DNA of 64,000 nt from Nocardioides sp. YIM 152315 (lineage in GTDB: Bacteria > Actinomycetota > Actinomycetes > Propionibacteriales > Nocardioidaceae): positions 1-64,000 of the forward strand of contig NZ_JARGER010000006.1 of NCBI RefSeq assembly GCF_029210375.1, given 5' to 3'. The position numbers and the translations under genes were made by a program. The notes beneath the pieces are model-generated. The model had not been told where the DNA came from. It searched no databases and was given only the letters and a program-made list of their open reading frames with translations. Positions within the stretch are counted from its first letter, which is position 1. Each line of letters starts with the position of its first letter. Below, piece after piece: positions 1 through 6,598 of the stretch.

Positions 1-51
1 ACCCGCCAGCTGAACCCGAGGCCGAGGGCAAAGTCACCGGAACCTTCCTTC

Positions 52-113
52 CAGACAGGCGCCAGGGCGCATTCCTCAACCACCGTGGCGCCAGGGCGCC
101 TTCCTCAACCACC
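52..113. repeat. Two tandem partial copies of the GGTGGTTTCGAGAC...CTCAACCACC palindromic repeat
   Basis: Two successive copies end in TTCCTCAACCACC and carry the GGCGCCAGGGCGC core. They match the right half of the 42-bp repeat found at 21880, 33528 and 36754. The copies lie just beyond the 3' end of the small leftward gene at 123-527 and are the only clear intergenic copies in the window. The 5' halves are degraded. Confidence 0.75.
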
Positions 114-122
114 GACGGTGCC

Positions 123-527
123 TCAGGCCACTCTCGGCCAGGGAGCCTCGTCGGCGTCGGGGGGCGGGGGGATCCAGCTGGCCAGGGGAAGGCCGAGCCC
201 CGAGAGTGGCGGCAGGTGGTCGAACTGGTCGAGGTCGGCGTCGGTGGCCACGGGGAAGCCGGAGCCGGCCGGGGTCTCCCAGCCGTCGAGGTCCACGATC
301 TCCTCGGCGATGTCTGCGTCGACGGCCAGCACGAGCCTGTCGGCGCCGAAACGGTCCATCCACGACCACATCGTCGAGGCGGCGATCCGGCGCTCGGCCG
401 CGACGTCGAGGGCGGTCGCCCGCTCGAGGTAGCGGGCGCCCCGGGTCGCCGTGACCAGGCTCGCGGCCAGCGCCGTGACCACCCAGACCGCGGCGACCAC
501 GCCGCACCAGCACAGTCCGACATGCAT
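123..527 (-). CDS. Small hypothetical protein with an N-terminal membrane segment
   Basis: The 134-residue product begins with a hydrophobic stretch (about residues 5-26) that could be a membrane anchor or signal. A short basic and helical region follows, then an acidic, proline-rich tail ending near PPPPDADE. No family is recognised. The ATG at 527 is the first start in a frame with normal high-GC codon use; several competing frames are open here too, so the gene is only probable. It is transcribed leftward, away from kshB, with about 140 bp of non-coding sequence between them. Confidence 0.45.
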   Translation of the reverse strand: MHVGLCWCGVVAAVWVVTALAASLVTATRGARYLERATALDVAAERRIAASTMWSWMDRFGADRLVLAVDADIAEEIVDLDGWETPAGSGFPVATDADLDQFDHLPPLSGLGLPLASWIPPPPDADEAPWPRVA

Positions 528-664
528 GTCCGGGTCCCGATGTCCGTGAGCTCGTCGAGGCCGCAGCCTCCCTAGAGAGGAAAGCGTGACTCCTCCGGGG
601 CGAGAACGGGCCGAGGACTAGACCAGCAATCTTGCGCCGATCTTGAGGATGCCCGGGCCGGGTC
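528..664. other. Intergenic region between a hypothetical gene and kshB
   Basis: This gap holds the 3' flank of kshB and the upstream region of the gene at 123-527. I see no strong terminator hairpin and no recognisable operator. Confidence 0.4.
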
Positions 665-1768
665 TCAGTGGTAGGTCACCTTGACGGCGTCGGTGACCGG
701 CACCGACTGGCAGCCCAGCCGGATGCCGTCCGCGAGGTCGTCGTCGTCGAGCACGTCGTTGTGGAGCATCTTCACCTCGCCCGCGAGTAGGCGCACGGCA
801 CAGGCCGAGCATTCACCCTCGCGGCAGGAGTACGGCGCCTTCACGCCCTTCGCCTCGAGGTGGTCCAGCATCTTCGTGCCGGGCGCCCAGTCGTCGAAGG
901 CGTACTCCTCGCCGTCGAGCTCGACCTCGAGCCGGACCGGCCCCTGCGGCCGGCCCTCGTGCGAGGCCGGCTCCTGGGCGTCGTCGTCCTCGTCGCGCTC
1001 GGCGTCCTCGATCTCGTGCTCGGCGACCTCCTGGTCGTGCAGGTCGCCGAAGGGGTTGCCGCCCAGCGAGATGAACTTCTCCTGGTGCCGGCGCTCCCGC
1101 GGGAACTCCAGCTCCTTGAGCGCCGCGACCGTCAGCTTCATGAAGGGCGCGGGGCCACAGACGAACGCGTCGTACGACGCGAACGCCGACGCGAACGCCT
1201 TCAGCTGCTCCTGGCTCGGCAGCCCCTGCACCGACTCGAGCCAGTGCACGACCTGGAGCCGGTCCGGGTGCGCGGCAGCGAGCTCGGTGAGCTCGCGCGC
1301 GAAGATCACCGACGCCTCGTCGCGGTTGGCGTAGAAGAGCACGATCCGCCCGCTCCCCTGCTGGAGGGCAGTGCGGATGATCGAGATGACGGGCGTGATG
1401 CCGCTGCCGGCGGCGAGGAGCAGCAGGTCGGCGGACAGCGACGCCGGCGTGAAGATGCCGCTCGGCGGCAGCACCCGGATGCTGTCGCCCTCGCGCAGGT
1501 GGTCGCACACCCAGTTGGACGCGTAGCCGTCGGCGGTCCGCTTCACGGTGATCGTCAGCGGGCCGTCGCCGACCGGGCTGCTCGACAGCGAGTAGCAGCG
1601 CGCCGCGACGCCCGTCCGCTCCGACGGTACGGCGAGGGTCAGGAACTGCCCCGGCTTGTAGGCGAACCGCTCCTCGGCACCGGCGGGGACCTCGAAGGAG
1701 ATGGAGTGCGCGTCGCCGGTCTCCTCGGCCACCTCCACGACCTTCAGCTCGAAGGACTCCTCACTCAT
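665..1768 (-). CDS. kshB: 3-ketosteroid 9-alpha-monooxygenase, ferredoxin reductase component KshB
   Basis: This is the reductase of the two-component Rieske oxygenase that hydroxylates C9 of 3-ketosteroids, the step that opens ring B. It passes electrons from NAD(P)H through FAD and a [2Fe-2S] cluster to KshA. The 367-residue product has the FAD motif RCYSLSS (about 57-63), a nucleotide site LLLAAGSGITP (about 116-126), a CGPAPFM motif (204-210) and a C-terminal plant-type ferredoxin domain with cysteines 315, 320, 323 and 353. A strongly acidic linker (about 245-272) joins reductase and ferredoxin parts and seems longer than usual. The ATG at 1768 lies 4 bp after the preceding small gene, in one operon with kshA. 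HsaB/PaaE-type reductases share the layout, but the KshA neighbour settles the call. Confidence 0.9.
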   Translation of the reverse strand: MSEESFELKVVEVAEETGDAHSISFEVPAGAEERFAYKPGQFLTLAVPSERTGVAARCYSLSSSPVGDGPLTITVKRTADGYASNWVCDHLREGDSIRVLPPSGIFTPASLSADLLLLAAGSGITPVISIIRTALQQGSGRIVLFYANRDEASVIFARELTELAAAHPDRLQVVHWLESVQGLPSQEQLKAFASAFASYDAFVCGPAPFMKLTVAALKELEFPRERRHQEKFISLGGNPFGDLHDQEVAEHEIEDAERDEDDDAQEPASHEGRPQGPVRLEVELDGEEYAFDDWAPGTKMLDHLEAKGVKAPYSCREGECSACAVRLLAGEVKMLHNDVLDDDDLADGIRLGCQSVPVTDAVKVTYH

Positions 1769-1772
1769 GTGT

Positions 1773-2066
1773 CTAGTAACCGTCCTCGGCTCCGATGGGG
1801 ATGCGGCCGGCGCGTGTGGCGGCCTCGATGCTGGCGATCATGCGGGGGCAGGCCGGGTGCGACTCGCGGCCGCCCGTACGTCGAGACAGCTCGGGGCAGT
1901 GGGCCCGCGCCTCGGCTGTCCACTGGATCGACGTGTGGTGCTCGCTGTTCTTCTTCACACCCACCTCGGCGAGGCAGTCCAAGCAGGCGACGTCGACGAG
2001 CCGCGCGGAGGTGTAGAGCCGCTGGTCCTCCAGCGTGTCCGGGCTGGTCGGGACGAAGGACGGCAT
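1773..2066 (-). CDS. Conserved small cysteine-containing protein between kshA and kshB
   Basis: A 97-residue soluble protein encoded between kshA and kshB. Its ATG overlaps the kshA stop by one base (TGATG), so it should be translationally coupled. It contains a CLDC motif near residue 29 and two further cysteines (HCPEL near 57, a CPRM motif near 74). The four cysteines could bind zinc or an iron-sulfur cluster, but the spacing is not a known ferredoxin pattern. No family is recognised. Its position inside the ketosteroid hydroxylase operon suggests a role in assembly, electron transfer or regulation of that enzyme, which is inference only. Confidence 0.75.
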   Translation of the reverse strand: MPSFVPTSPDTLEDQRLYTSARLVDVACLDCLAEVGVKKNSEHHTSIQWTAEARAHCPELSRRTGGRESHPACPRMIASIEAATRAGRIPIGAEDGY

Positions 2067-3202
2067 CAGACGTCCGCGGTCGCGGAGTCCTCGGCCGCCT
2101 TCTTCGCGAGGTTGTCGGCGACCTCGTCCTGCCAGAACTCGTTGGCCTTGGTGGTGTCGACCTCGAACTCGAAGCGGTCGACCATCTCGGGTGCGATGTC
2201 GGCCCGGTCGACGTAGAACTGCTCGTACCACCGGCGGAGCTGGTAGACCGGGCCGTCCTCCTCGCACAGGAGCGGGTTCTGGACCGGCACCTTGTTCTTC
2301 CAGATGTGCACGTCCTGGAGGAAGCCCTCGCCGAACATCTGGGCGTACTTCTTCGCGATGAAGTTCGCGGTCTTGTCGTCGAGGCCCTCGGGCTTCTTCA
2401 CGGTGATGCCGTACTGGAGCAGGAAGGAGTCGGGGCCGGTCGGGAGGTGGCAGTTGAAGAGGACGACCTCGGTGTTGAAGCCCTTGTAGTCGGTGTCGAG
2501 CCAGTTGATCATGTACGCCGGTCCGTAGTAGGTCGCCTCGGACTTCAAGAAGAGCTCGGCGTCGCCGTACCCCCCGCTCTTGTCGGGACGGCCCTTGGAC
2601 TCCATGAACTGCGTCGCCTGGGTGCCCTCGAAGATGTTGCGGAAGCTCGTCGGGAAGGCGAAGTGCACGTAGTAGAAGTGCGCCATGTCGACGACGTTGT
2701 CGATGAGCTCGCGGCAGTGCGAGCCGACGATGTGCTCGGACTCCCAGACCCAGTCGGTGTACTCGCCCTCGGCCAGCCCCGGGAGCTCGGGCGGCAGGAT
2801 GTCCAGGTCGGGCTCGGAGCCCTCGACGTCGTGCCAGATCAGCACCTGGTCGTTGCGGATCGCGACGGGGTACCTCTGGGTGCGTGCACGCAACGGGACC
2901 CGCCGGGCGTAGGGGATCTGCTTGCACTTGCCGTCGCCACCCCAGCGCCAGTCGTGGAACGGGCAGGCGACCTGGTCGCCCTTGACCTCGCCCTGGGTGA
3001 GGTCGCCGCCCATGTGCCGGCAGTAGCCGTCGAGGACGTGGATCTCGCCCGTCGAGTCCGCCCAGACGACCAGCTTGCCGCCGAACGCCTCGACGCCGTG
3101 CGGCTTGCCGTCGCGGAACGAGTCGGCCAGGCCCAGACAGTGCCAGCCGCGCGCGAAGCGCTCCGGCGGCGTTCCGTGGTCGAGCTGTCGGGTATCGCTC
3201 AT
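2066..3202 (-). CDS. kshA: 3-ketosteroid 9-alpha-monooxygenase, oxygenase component KshA
   Basis: Rieske non-heme iron oxygenase that 9-alpha-hydroxylates androstenedione-type steroids and CoA-linked steroid intermediates. The 378-residue product shows the Rieske ligands C61-x-H63 and C80-xx-H83 (CRHMGG, CPFHDW). The mononuclear iron motif is NVVDMAHFYYVH with His175 and His180. Length fits the KshA family. The ATG at 3202 (MSDTRQL) is preferred over an upstream ATG at 3256, because the longer form would run through the divergent promoter and the KstR-like operator. The gene starts a leftward operon with the small cysteine protein and kshB, and is divergent from the acyl-CoA dehydrogenase pair. 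Confidence 0.93.
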   Translation of the reverse strand: MSDTRQLDHGTPPERFARGWHCLGLADSFRDGKPHGVEAFGGKLVVWADSTGEIHVLDGYCRHMGGDLTQGEVKGDQVACPFHDWRWGGDGKCKQIPYARRVPLRARTQRYPVAIRNDQVLIWHDVEGSEPDLDILPPELPGLAEGEYTDWVWESEHIVGSHCRELIDNVVDMAHFYYVHFAFPTSFRNIFEGTQATQFMESKGRPDKSGGYGDAELFLKSEATYYGPAYMINWLDTDYKGFNTEVVLFNCHLPTGPDSFLLQYGITVKKPEGLDDKTANFIAKKYAQMFGEGFLQDVHIWKNKVPVQNPLLCEEDGPVYQLRRWYEQFYVDRADIAPEMVDRFEFEVDTTKANEFWQDEVADNLAKKAAEDSATADV

Positions 3203-3223
3203 GGACCCATTATGGACCAGAAC

Positions 3224-3237
3224 GAGAACACGTTCTA
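3224..3237. promoter_or_regulatory. KstR-like operator in the kshA / fadE26 divergent promoter
   Basis: The sequence GAGAACACGTTCTA contains the core AACnnGTT inside the palindrome AGAACACGTTCT, close to the KstR consensus TnnAACnnGTTnnA with the first T replaced by G. It lies 21 bp upstream of the kshA start and 11 bp upstream of the acyl-CoA dehydrogenase start, so one TetR-type repressor could control both directions. KstR control of cholesterol genes is established in mycobacteria and rhodococci; here it is inferred from the motif and gene context. Confidence 0.75.
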
Positions 3238-3248
3238 GTCTGACCGGC

Positions 3249-4439
3249 ATGCACATCGCTCTGACGCCCGAGCAGCAGGACCTCCGTGAGGAGCTCCGCG
3301 ACTACTTCGCGGGCCTCGTCACGCCCGAGGTGAGGGCCGGGCTCGCCGCGGCGTCGGGCGAGTTCGGCGACGCCGAGGTCTACAAGGACGTGATCCGGCG
3401 GCTCGGCGCCGACGGCTGGCTCGGCATCGGCTGGCCGGAGGAGTACGGCGGCCAGGCCCGGTCGATGACCGACCAGCTGATCTTCACCGATGCGGCCGCG
3501 GCGGCCGGCGTGCCGATCCCCTACCTGACGCTCAACACCGTCGGGCCGACGATCATGCGCTATGGCACCGACGAGCAGAAGGCCCACTTCCTGCCGAAGA
3601 TCCTCACCGGCGACCTGCACTTCTCGATCGGCTACTCCGAGCCCGGCTCCGGCACCGACCTCGCGTCGTTGAGGACGCGGGCGGTGCGCGAGGGCGACGA
3701 GTGGGTGATCAACGGCCAGAAGATGTGGACCTCGCTGATCCAGTACGCCGACTGGATCTGGCTCGCGTGCCGCACCGACCCCGACCTGCCCCGCCACAAG
3801 GGCCTCTCGATGATCCTGGTGCCGGCCGACTCCCCAGGCTTCTCCTACACCCCGGTGCACACGGTCGCCGGGGTGAGCACGAGCGCGACGTACTACGAGG
3901 ACGTCCGCGTGCCGGCCGCCAACCTCGTCGGCGAGCTGAACGGCGGCTGGTCGCTGATGACCAACCAGCTCAACCACGAGCGGGTGGCGCTGACCTCGGC
4001 CGCACCGTTGACGCACTCGATCGAGATCGTGCGCACGTGGGCCCAGGACACCAAGGCGCCCGACGGCGAGCGCGTGATCGACAGCGAGTGGGTGCAGATC
4101 GCGCTCGGCCGCGCGCACGCCCGCGCCGAGGCGCTCCGGCTGATCAACTGGAAGCTCGCCGCCGACGCGGACGCCGGCGTCGACCTCTCCCCCGCCGAGG
4201 CGTCGGCCACCAAGATCTACGGCTCCGAGCTGGCGACCGAGGTCTACCGCACGCTCATGGAGGTCGTCGGCCCCAACGCCGGCGTCACCGCCGACTCCGA
4301 GGGCTCGGTCCTCCAGGGCCGGCTCGAGCGCTTCTACCGCTCGGCCCTCGTGATGACCTTCGGCGGCGGCACCAACGAGATCCAGCGCGACATCATCGGG
4401 TACGTCGGCCTCGGCCTGCCCGCTGCGAAGCGCTCGTGA
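3249..4439 (+). CDS. fadE26: Acyl-CoA dehydrogenase, FadE26/ChsE4-like (steroid side chain)
   Basis: A 396-residue acyl-CoA dehydrogenase. Motifs resemble mycobacterial FadE26: the DGWLGIGWPEEYGGQ region (about 55-69), IGYSEPGSGTDLASL (about 127-141), a probable catalytic Glu244 in LNHERVAL, and the C-terminal FGGGTNEIQRDIIG that contributes to FAD binding. FadE26 and FadE27 form the alpha2-beta2 enzyme ChsE4-ChsE5, which desaturates CoA thioesters of the sterol side chain. The ATG at 3249 follows the operator region directly; longer in-frame forms would run back through kshA. The partner gene follows 13 bp downstream. The exact substrate (C26 acid or shorter side chain) cannot be read from sequence. 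Confidence 0.85.
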   Translation: MHIALTPEQQDLREELRDYFAGLVTPEVRAGLAAASGEFGDAEVYKDVIRRLGADGWLGIGWPEEYGGQARSMTDQLIFTDAAAAAGVPIPYLTLNTVGPTIMRYGTDEQKAHFLPKILTGDLHFSIGYSEPGSGTDLASLRTRAVREGDEWVINGQKMWTSLIQYADWIWLACRTDPDLPRHKGLSMILVPADSPGFSYTPVHTVAGVSTSATYYEDVRVPAANLVGELNGGWSLMTNQLNHERVALTSAAPLTHSIEIVRTWAQDTKAPDGERVIDSEWVQIALGRAHARAEALRLINWKLAADADAGVDLSPAEASATKIYGSELATEVYRTLMEVVGPNAGVTADSEGSVLQGRLERFYRSALVMTFGGGTNEIQRDIIGYVGLGLPAAKRS

Positions 4440-4451
4440 GGAGGAGCTGAC

Positions 4452-5564
4452 ATGGACTTCCGGTTCACCCAGGAGCAGGACGAGGCCGCGGAGCTCGCGG
4501 CGAGCATCCTCGACGACCGCGCCACCAACGAGCGCCAGAAGGCCGTCGAGGCCGGCGGCGACCGCTTCGACCGCGACCTGTGGGCCGCGCTCGGCGAGGC
4601 CGGGCTGCTCGGGCTCGCGCTGCCGGAGAGGTACGACGGCGCCGGGCTCGGCCTGGTCGAGCTGTGCCGGGTGCTGGTGGAGGTCGGCCGCACGGTCGCG
4701 CCGGTGCCGCTCGCGGCCCATGGTCCGGCGACGCGGCTGATCGCCGAGCACGGGTCCGACGAGCAGCAGGCGCGGTGGCTGCCGCGTGCGGCCACCGGCG
4801 GCGCCGTCGTCACGGCGGCGGTCGCCGAGGAGCTGTCGTGGGCGCCGGAGCACCCGACCACGACCGCCACGCCGGACGGCGACGGCCACCGGCTGACCGG
4901 CAGCAAGGCCGTCGTGCCGGCCGGACCGTACGCCGACCTCGTGCTCGTCCCGGCCGCGACGCCGTCCGGCGTCGGTGTCTTCCTGGTCGAGCCGGGCGAC
5001 TCCGGGGTGAAGGTCGTGGCACAGCGGTTCTCCGACCGCGACGCGGTCGCCCGGCTCGACCTCGACGGCGTGACCCTGGGGGCCGACCGGCTGCTCGGCG
5101 CCGCCGACGGGGCCGCGGACCACCGGCTGCGCCAGCTGATGGTGCTCGGCGGCGCGGCGGAGCAGCTCGGCATCACCGAGGGCGCGCTGCGATTGACCGC
5201 GTCGTACGCGAAGACGCGCGAGCAGTTCGGTCGGCCGATCGGCACCTTCCAGGCGGTCTCGCAGCGGCTGGCGGACGGCTACATCGACGTGCTCGGCCAA
5301 CGGCTGACCCTGTGGCAGGCCGCATGGCGCCTCGACGAGGGCCTGCCCGCGGACACCGAGGTCGCGATCGCGAAGCTCTGGGCCGCCGACGCGGGCCACC
5401 GGCTCGCGCACACCGCGGTGCACGTGCACGGTGGCGTCGGCATCGACCTGGACGGCGAGACGCACCGCTACTTCACGGGCGCGAAGCGCTTCGAGCTCCT
5501 GCACGGTGGGGCCACCGAGCAGGCGTTGAGGATCGGACGGGCGCTGGCCGCACTGCCGGTGTGA
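4452..5564 (+). CDS. fadE27: Acyl-CoA dehydrogenase, FadE27/ChsE5-like partner subunit
   Basis: The 370-residue product is the likely second subunit of a heterotetrameric sterol acyl-CoA dehydrogenase. It has the acyl-CoA dehydrogenase fold but weak middle motifs, as expected for the non-catalytic subunit of such pairs. Well preserved parts are TREQFGRPIGTFQAVSQRLADG (about 258-278) and VHVHGGVGIDLDGETHRYF (about 322-340), both typical of FadE27. The start ATG has an AGGAG six bases upstream. It runs convergently into the spermidine-synthase-like gene with no gap, so the two 3' ends touch. Confidence 0.82.
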   Translation: MDFRFTQEQDEAAELAASILDDRATNERQKAVEAGGDRFDRDLWAALGEAGLLGLALPERYDGAGLGLVELCRVLVEVGRTVAPVPLAAHGPATRLIAEHGSDEQQARWLPRAATGGAVVTAAVAEELSWAPEHPTTTATPDGDGHRLTGSKAVVPAGPYADLVLVPAATPSGVGVFLVEPGDSGVKVVAQRFSDRDAVARLDLDGVTLGADRLLGAADGAADHRLRQLMVLGGAAEQLGITEGALRLTASYAKTREQFGRPIGTFQAVSQRLADGYIDVLGQRLTLWQAAWRLDEGLPADTEVAIAKLWAADAGHRLAHTAVHVHGGVGIDLDGETHRYFTGAKRFELLHGGATEQALRIGRALAALPV

Positions 5565-6350
5565 TCACGGCGCCGGCGACGGCTCCGCGTCGGCCTCGAT
5601 GAACGGCGAGCCGCCGCCGAACGAGTCCGACACGGCCGCGGTGTCGAGCACACGGTACGGCGCGGCGGCGGTCGTCGCCCGCTGCCGGAGCGCCTCGACG
5701 GGCAGGTCGCCGCGCGAGGCGACCACGACCAGGTTGCCGAGTCGCTTCGCCCGCAGCGTCGCGGGCTCGGCGGTCAGCAGGACGTCGGGGAACGCCGAGC
5801 GCACCCCGGCCACGACCCGGCGGGTCCAGCCGAACGGCGCCCGGTCGGTGAGGTTGAGGGCGACGACGCCGACGGAGCCGAGGACCCGGCCCACGTCCGC
5901 GAGGAACGCACCGGTCACGAGCGCCCCGGGCACCCGGGCGTCGGCGAAGGCGTCGACGACCACGAGGTCCGCGCTGTCGTCGCGCAGCGCGGCGACGCCG
6001 GCCCGGCCGTCGACCGGACGCACCCTGATGCCGCTCCGGCGGGGCAGCGGCAGGCGGACGCGCACCAGCTCGGTCACCGCGGTGGCGGGCTCGAGGACCA
6101 CCTGGGGCGACCGGGGCCGGGTCGCCGCGACGTACCGCGGCAGCGTGAGGCCGGCCCCGCCGACGTGCACCACGCGCAGCGGCGCGGCCGGTGGCCCGAC
6201 CGCGTCGACCACGTCCCCGAGCCGGCGCACGTACTCGAAGACGAGCCGACGCGGGTCGGCGAGGTCGACGTACGACTGGTCCATGCCGGACATCCGGAGC
6301 ACGTAGGAGTCCGGCCGGTCGGCCGGCAGGATCTCGGCGTCGGGCCCCAT
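5565..6350 (-). CDS. Spermidine-synthase-like (SpeE-fold) methyltransferase-type protein
   Basis: A 261-residue protein with a Rossmann fold of the spermidine synthase superfamily. The glycine-rich motif VVHVGGAGLTLPRY (about 60-73), an acidic residue in VVLEPA, and ADLVVVDAFAD (about 129-139) line the nucleotide pocket. Fused and stand-alone SpeE-like proteins of this kind are common in actinobacteria and many do not make polyamines, so the substrate is unknown. The ATG at 6350 (MGPDAEIL) is preferred; the longer frame starts inside the terminal repeat of the MITE-like element. It is convergent with the FadE27-like gene. Confidence 0.75.
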   Translation of the reverse strand: MGPDAEILPADRPDSYVLRMSGMDQSYVDLADPRRLVFEYVRRLGDVVDAVGPPAAPLRVVHVGGAGLTLPRYVAATRPRSPQVVLEPATAVTELVRVRLPLPRRSGIRVRPVDGRAGVAALRDDSADLVVVDAFADARVPGALVTGAFLADVGRVLGSVGVVALNLTDRAPFGWTRRVVAGVRSAFPDVLLTAEPATLRAKRLGNLVVVASRGDLPVEALRQRATTAAAPYRVLDTAAVSDSFGGGSPFIEADAEPSPAP

Positions 6351-6421
6351 GGCCCGCAGCCTGTCACGCGCCGCCGCACGACCACACGAATCGGGGGACC
6401 CCACCGGGGCACCTCCTTCCA

Positions 6422-6589
6422 CTAGTGGTCGTGCCCGTTGATACGTCGGGGGTATCCGTGCTCAGCGTGCGTGCATCGCAAGGCGGCGGCGCGACGGCAT
6501 ACCGGGTTGTCTACCGAGCGTCGCCAACGCAGCGAGGTGCGTGCGCTGGGTGCGTAGATCCCTGGTGAATCAATGGGGATGACCACTAG
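6422..6589. mobile_element. MITE-like 168-bp inverted-repeat element, copy 1
   Basis: A 168-bp element bounded by CTAGTGGTC and GACCACTAG. The imperfect terminal repeats extend about 20 bp (CTAGTGGTCGTGCCCGTTGA against CTAGTGGTCATCCCCATTGA). Its interior also folds back on itself imperfectly, around GCGTGCGTGC and GTGCGTGCGC. A near-identical copy (4 transitions in 168 bp) lies at 19892-20059. The outer CTAG may be a 4-bp target duplication of the kind made by IS5-type transposases, but CTAG is itself palindromic. It encodes nothing convincing and ends 9 bp before the start codon of the gene at 6599. Confidence 0.85.
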
Positions 6590-6598
6590 CGTCACGCC

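Noticed and set aside
860..3238. Long plus-strand open frame opposite kshB and kshA
   Set aside because: It is the mirror of strongly supported genes; its product is low-complexity Val/Arg/Asp-rich sequence with no family.
3210..5504. Long minus-strand open frame opposite the acyl-CoA dehydrogenases
   Set aside because: Shadow frame caused by high GC; the plus strand has clear family motifs.
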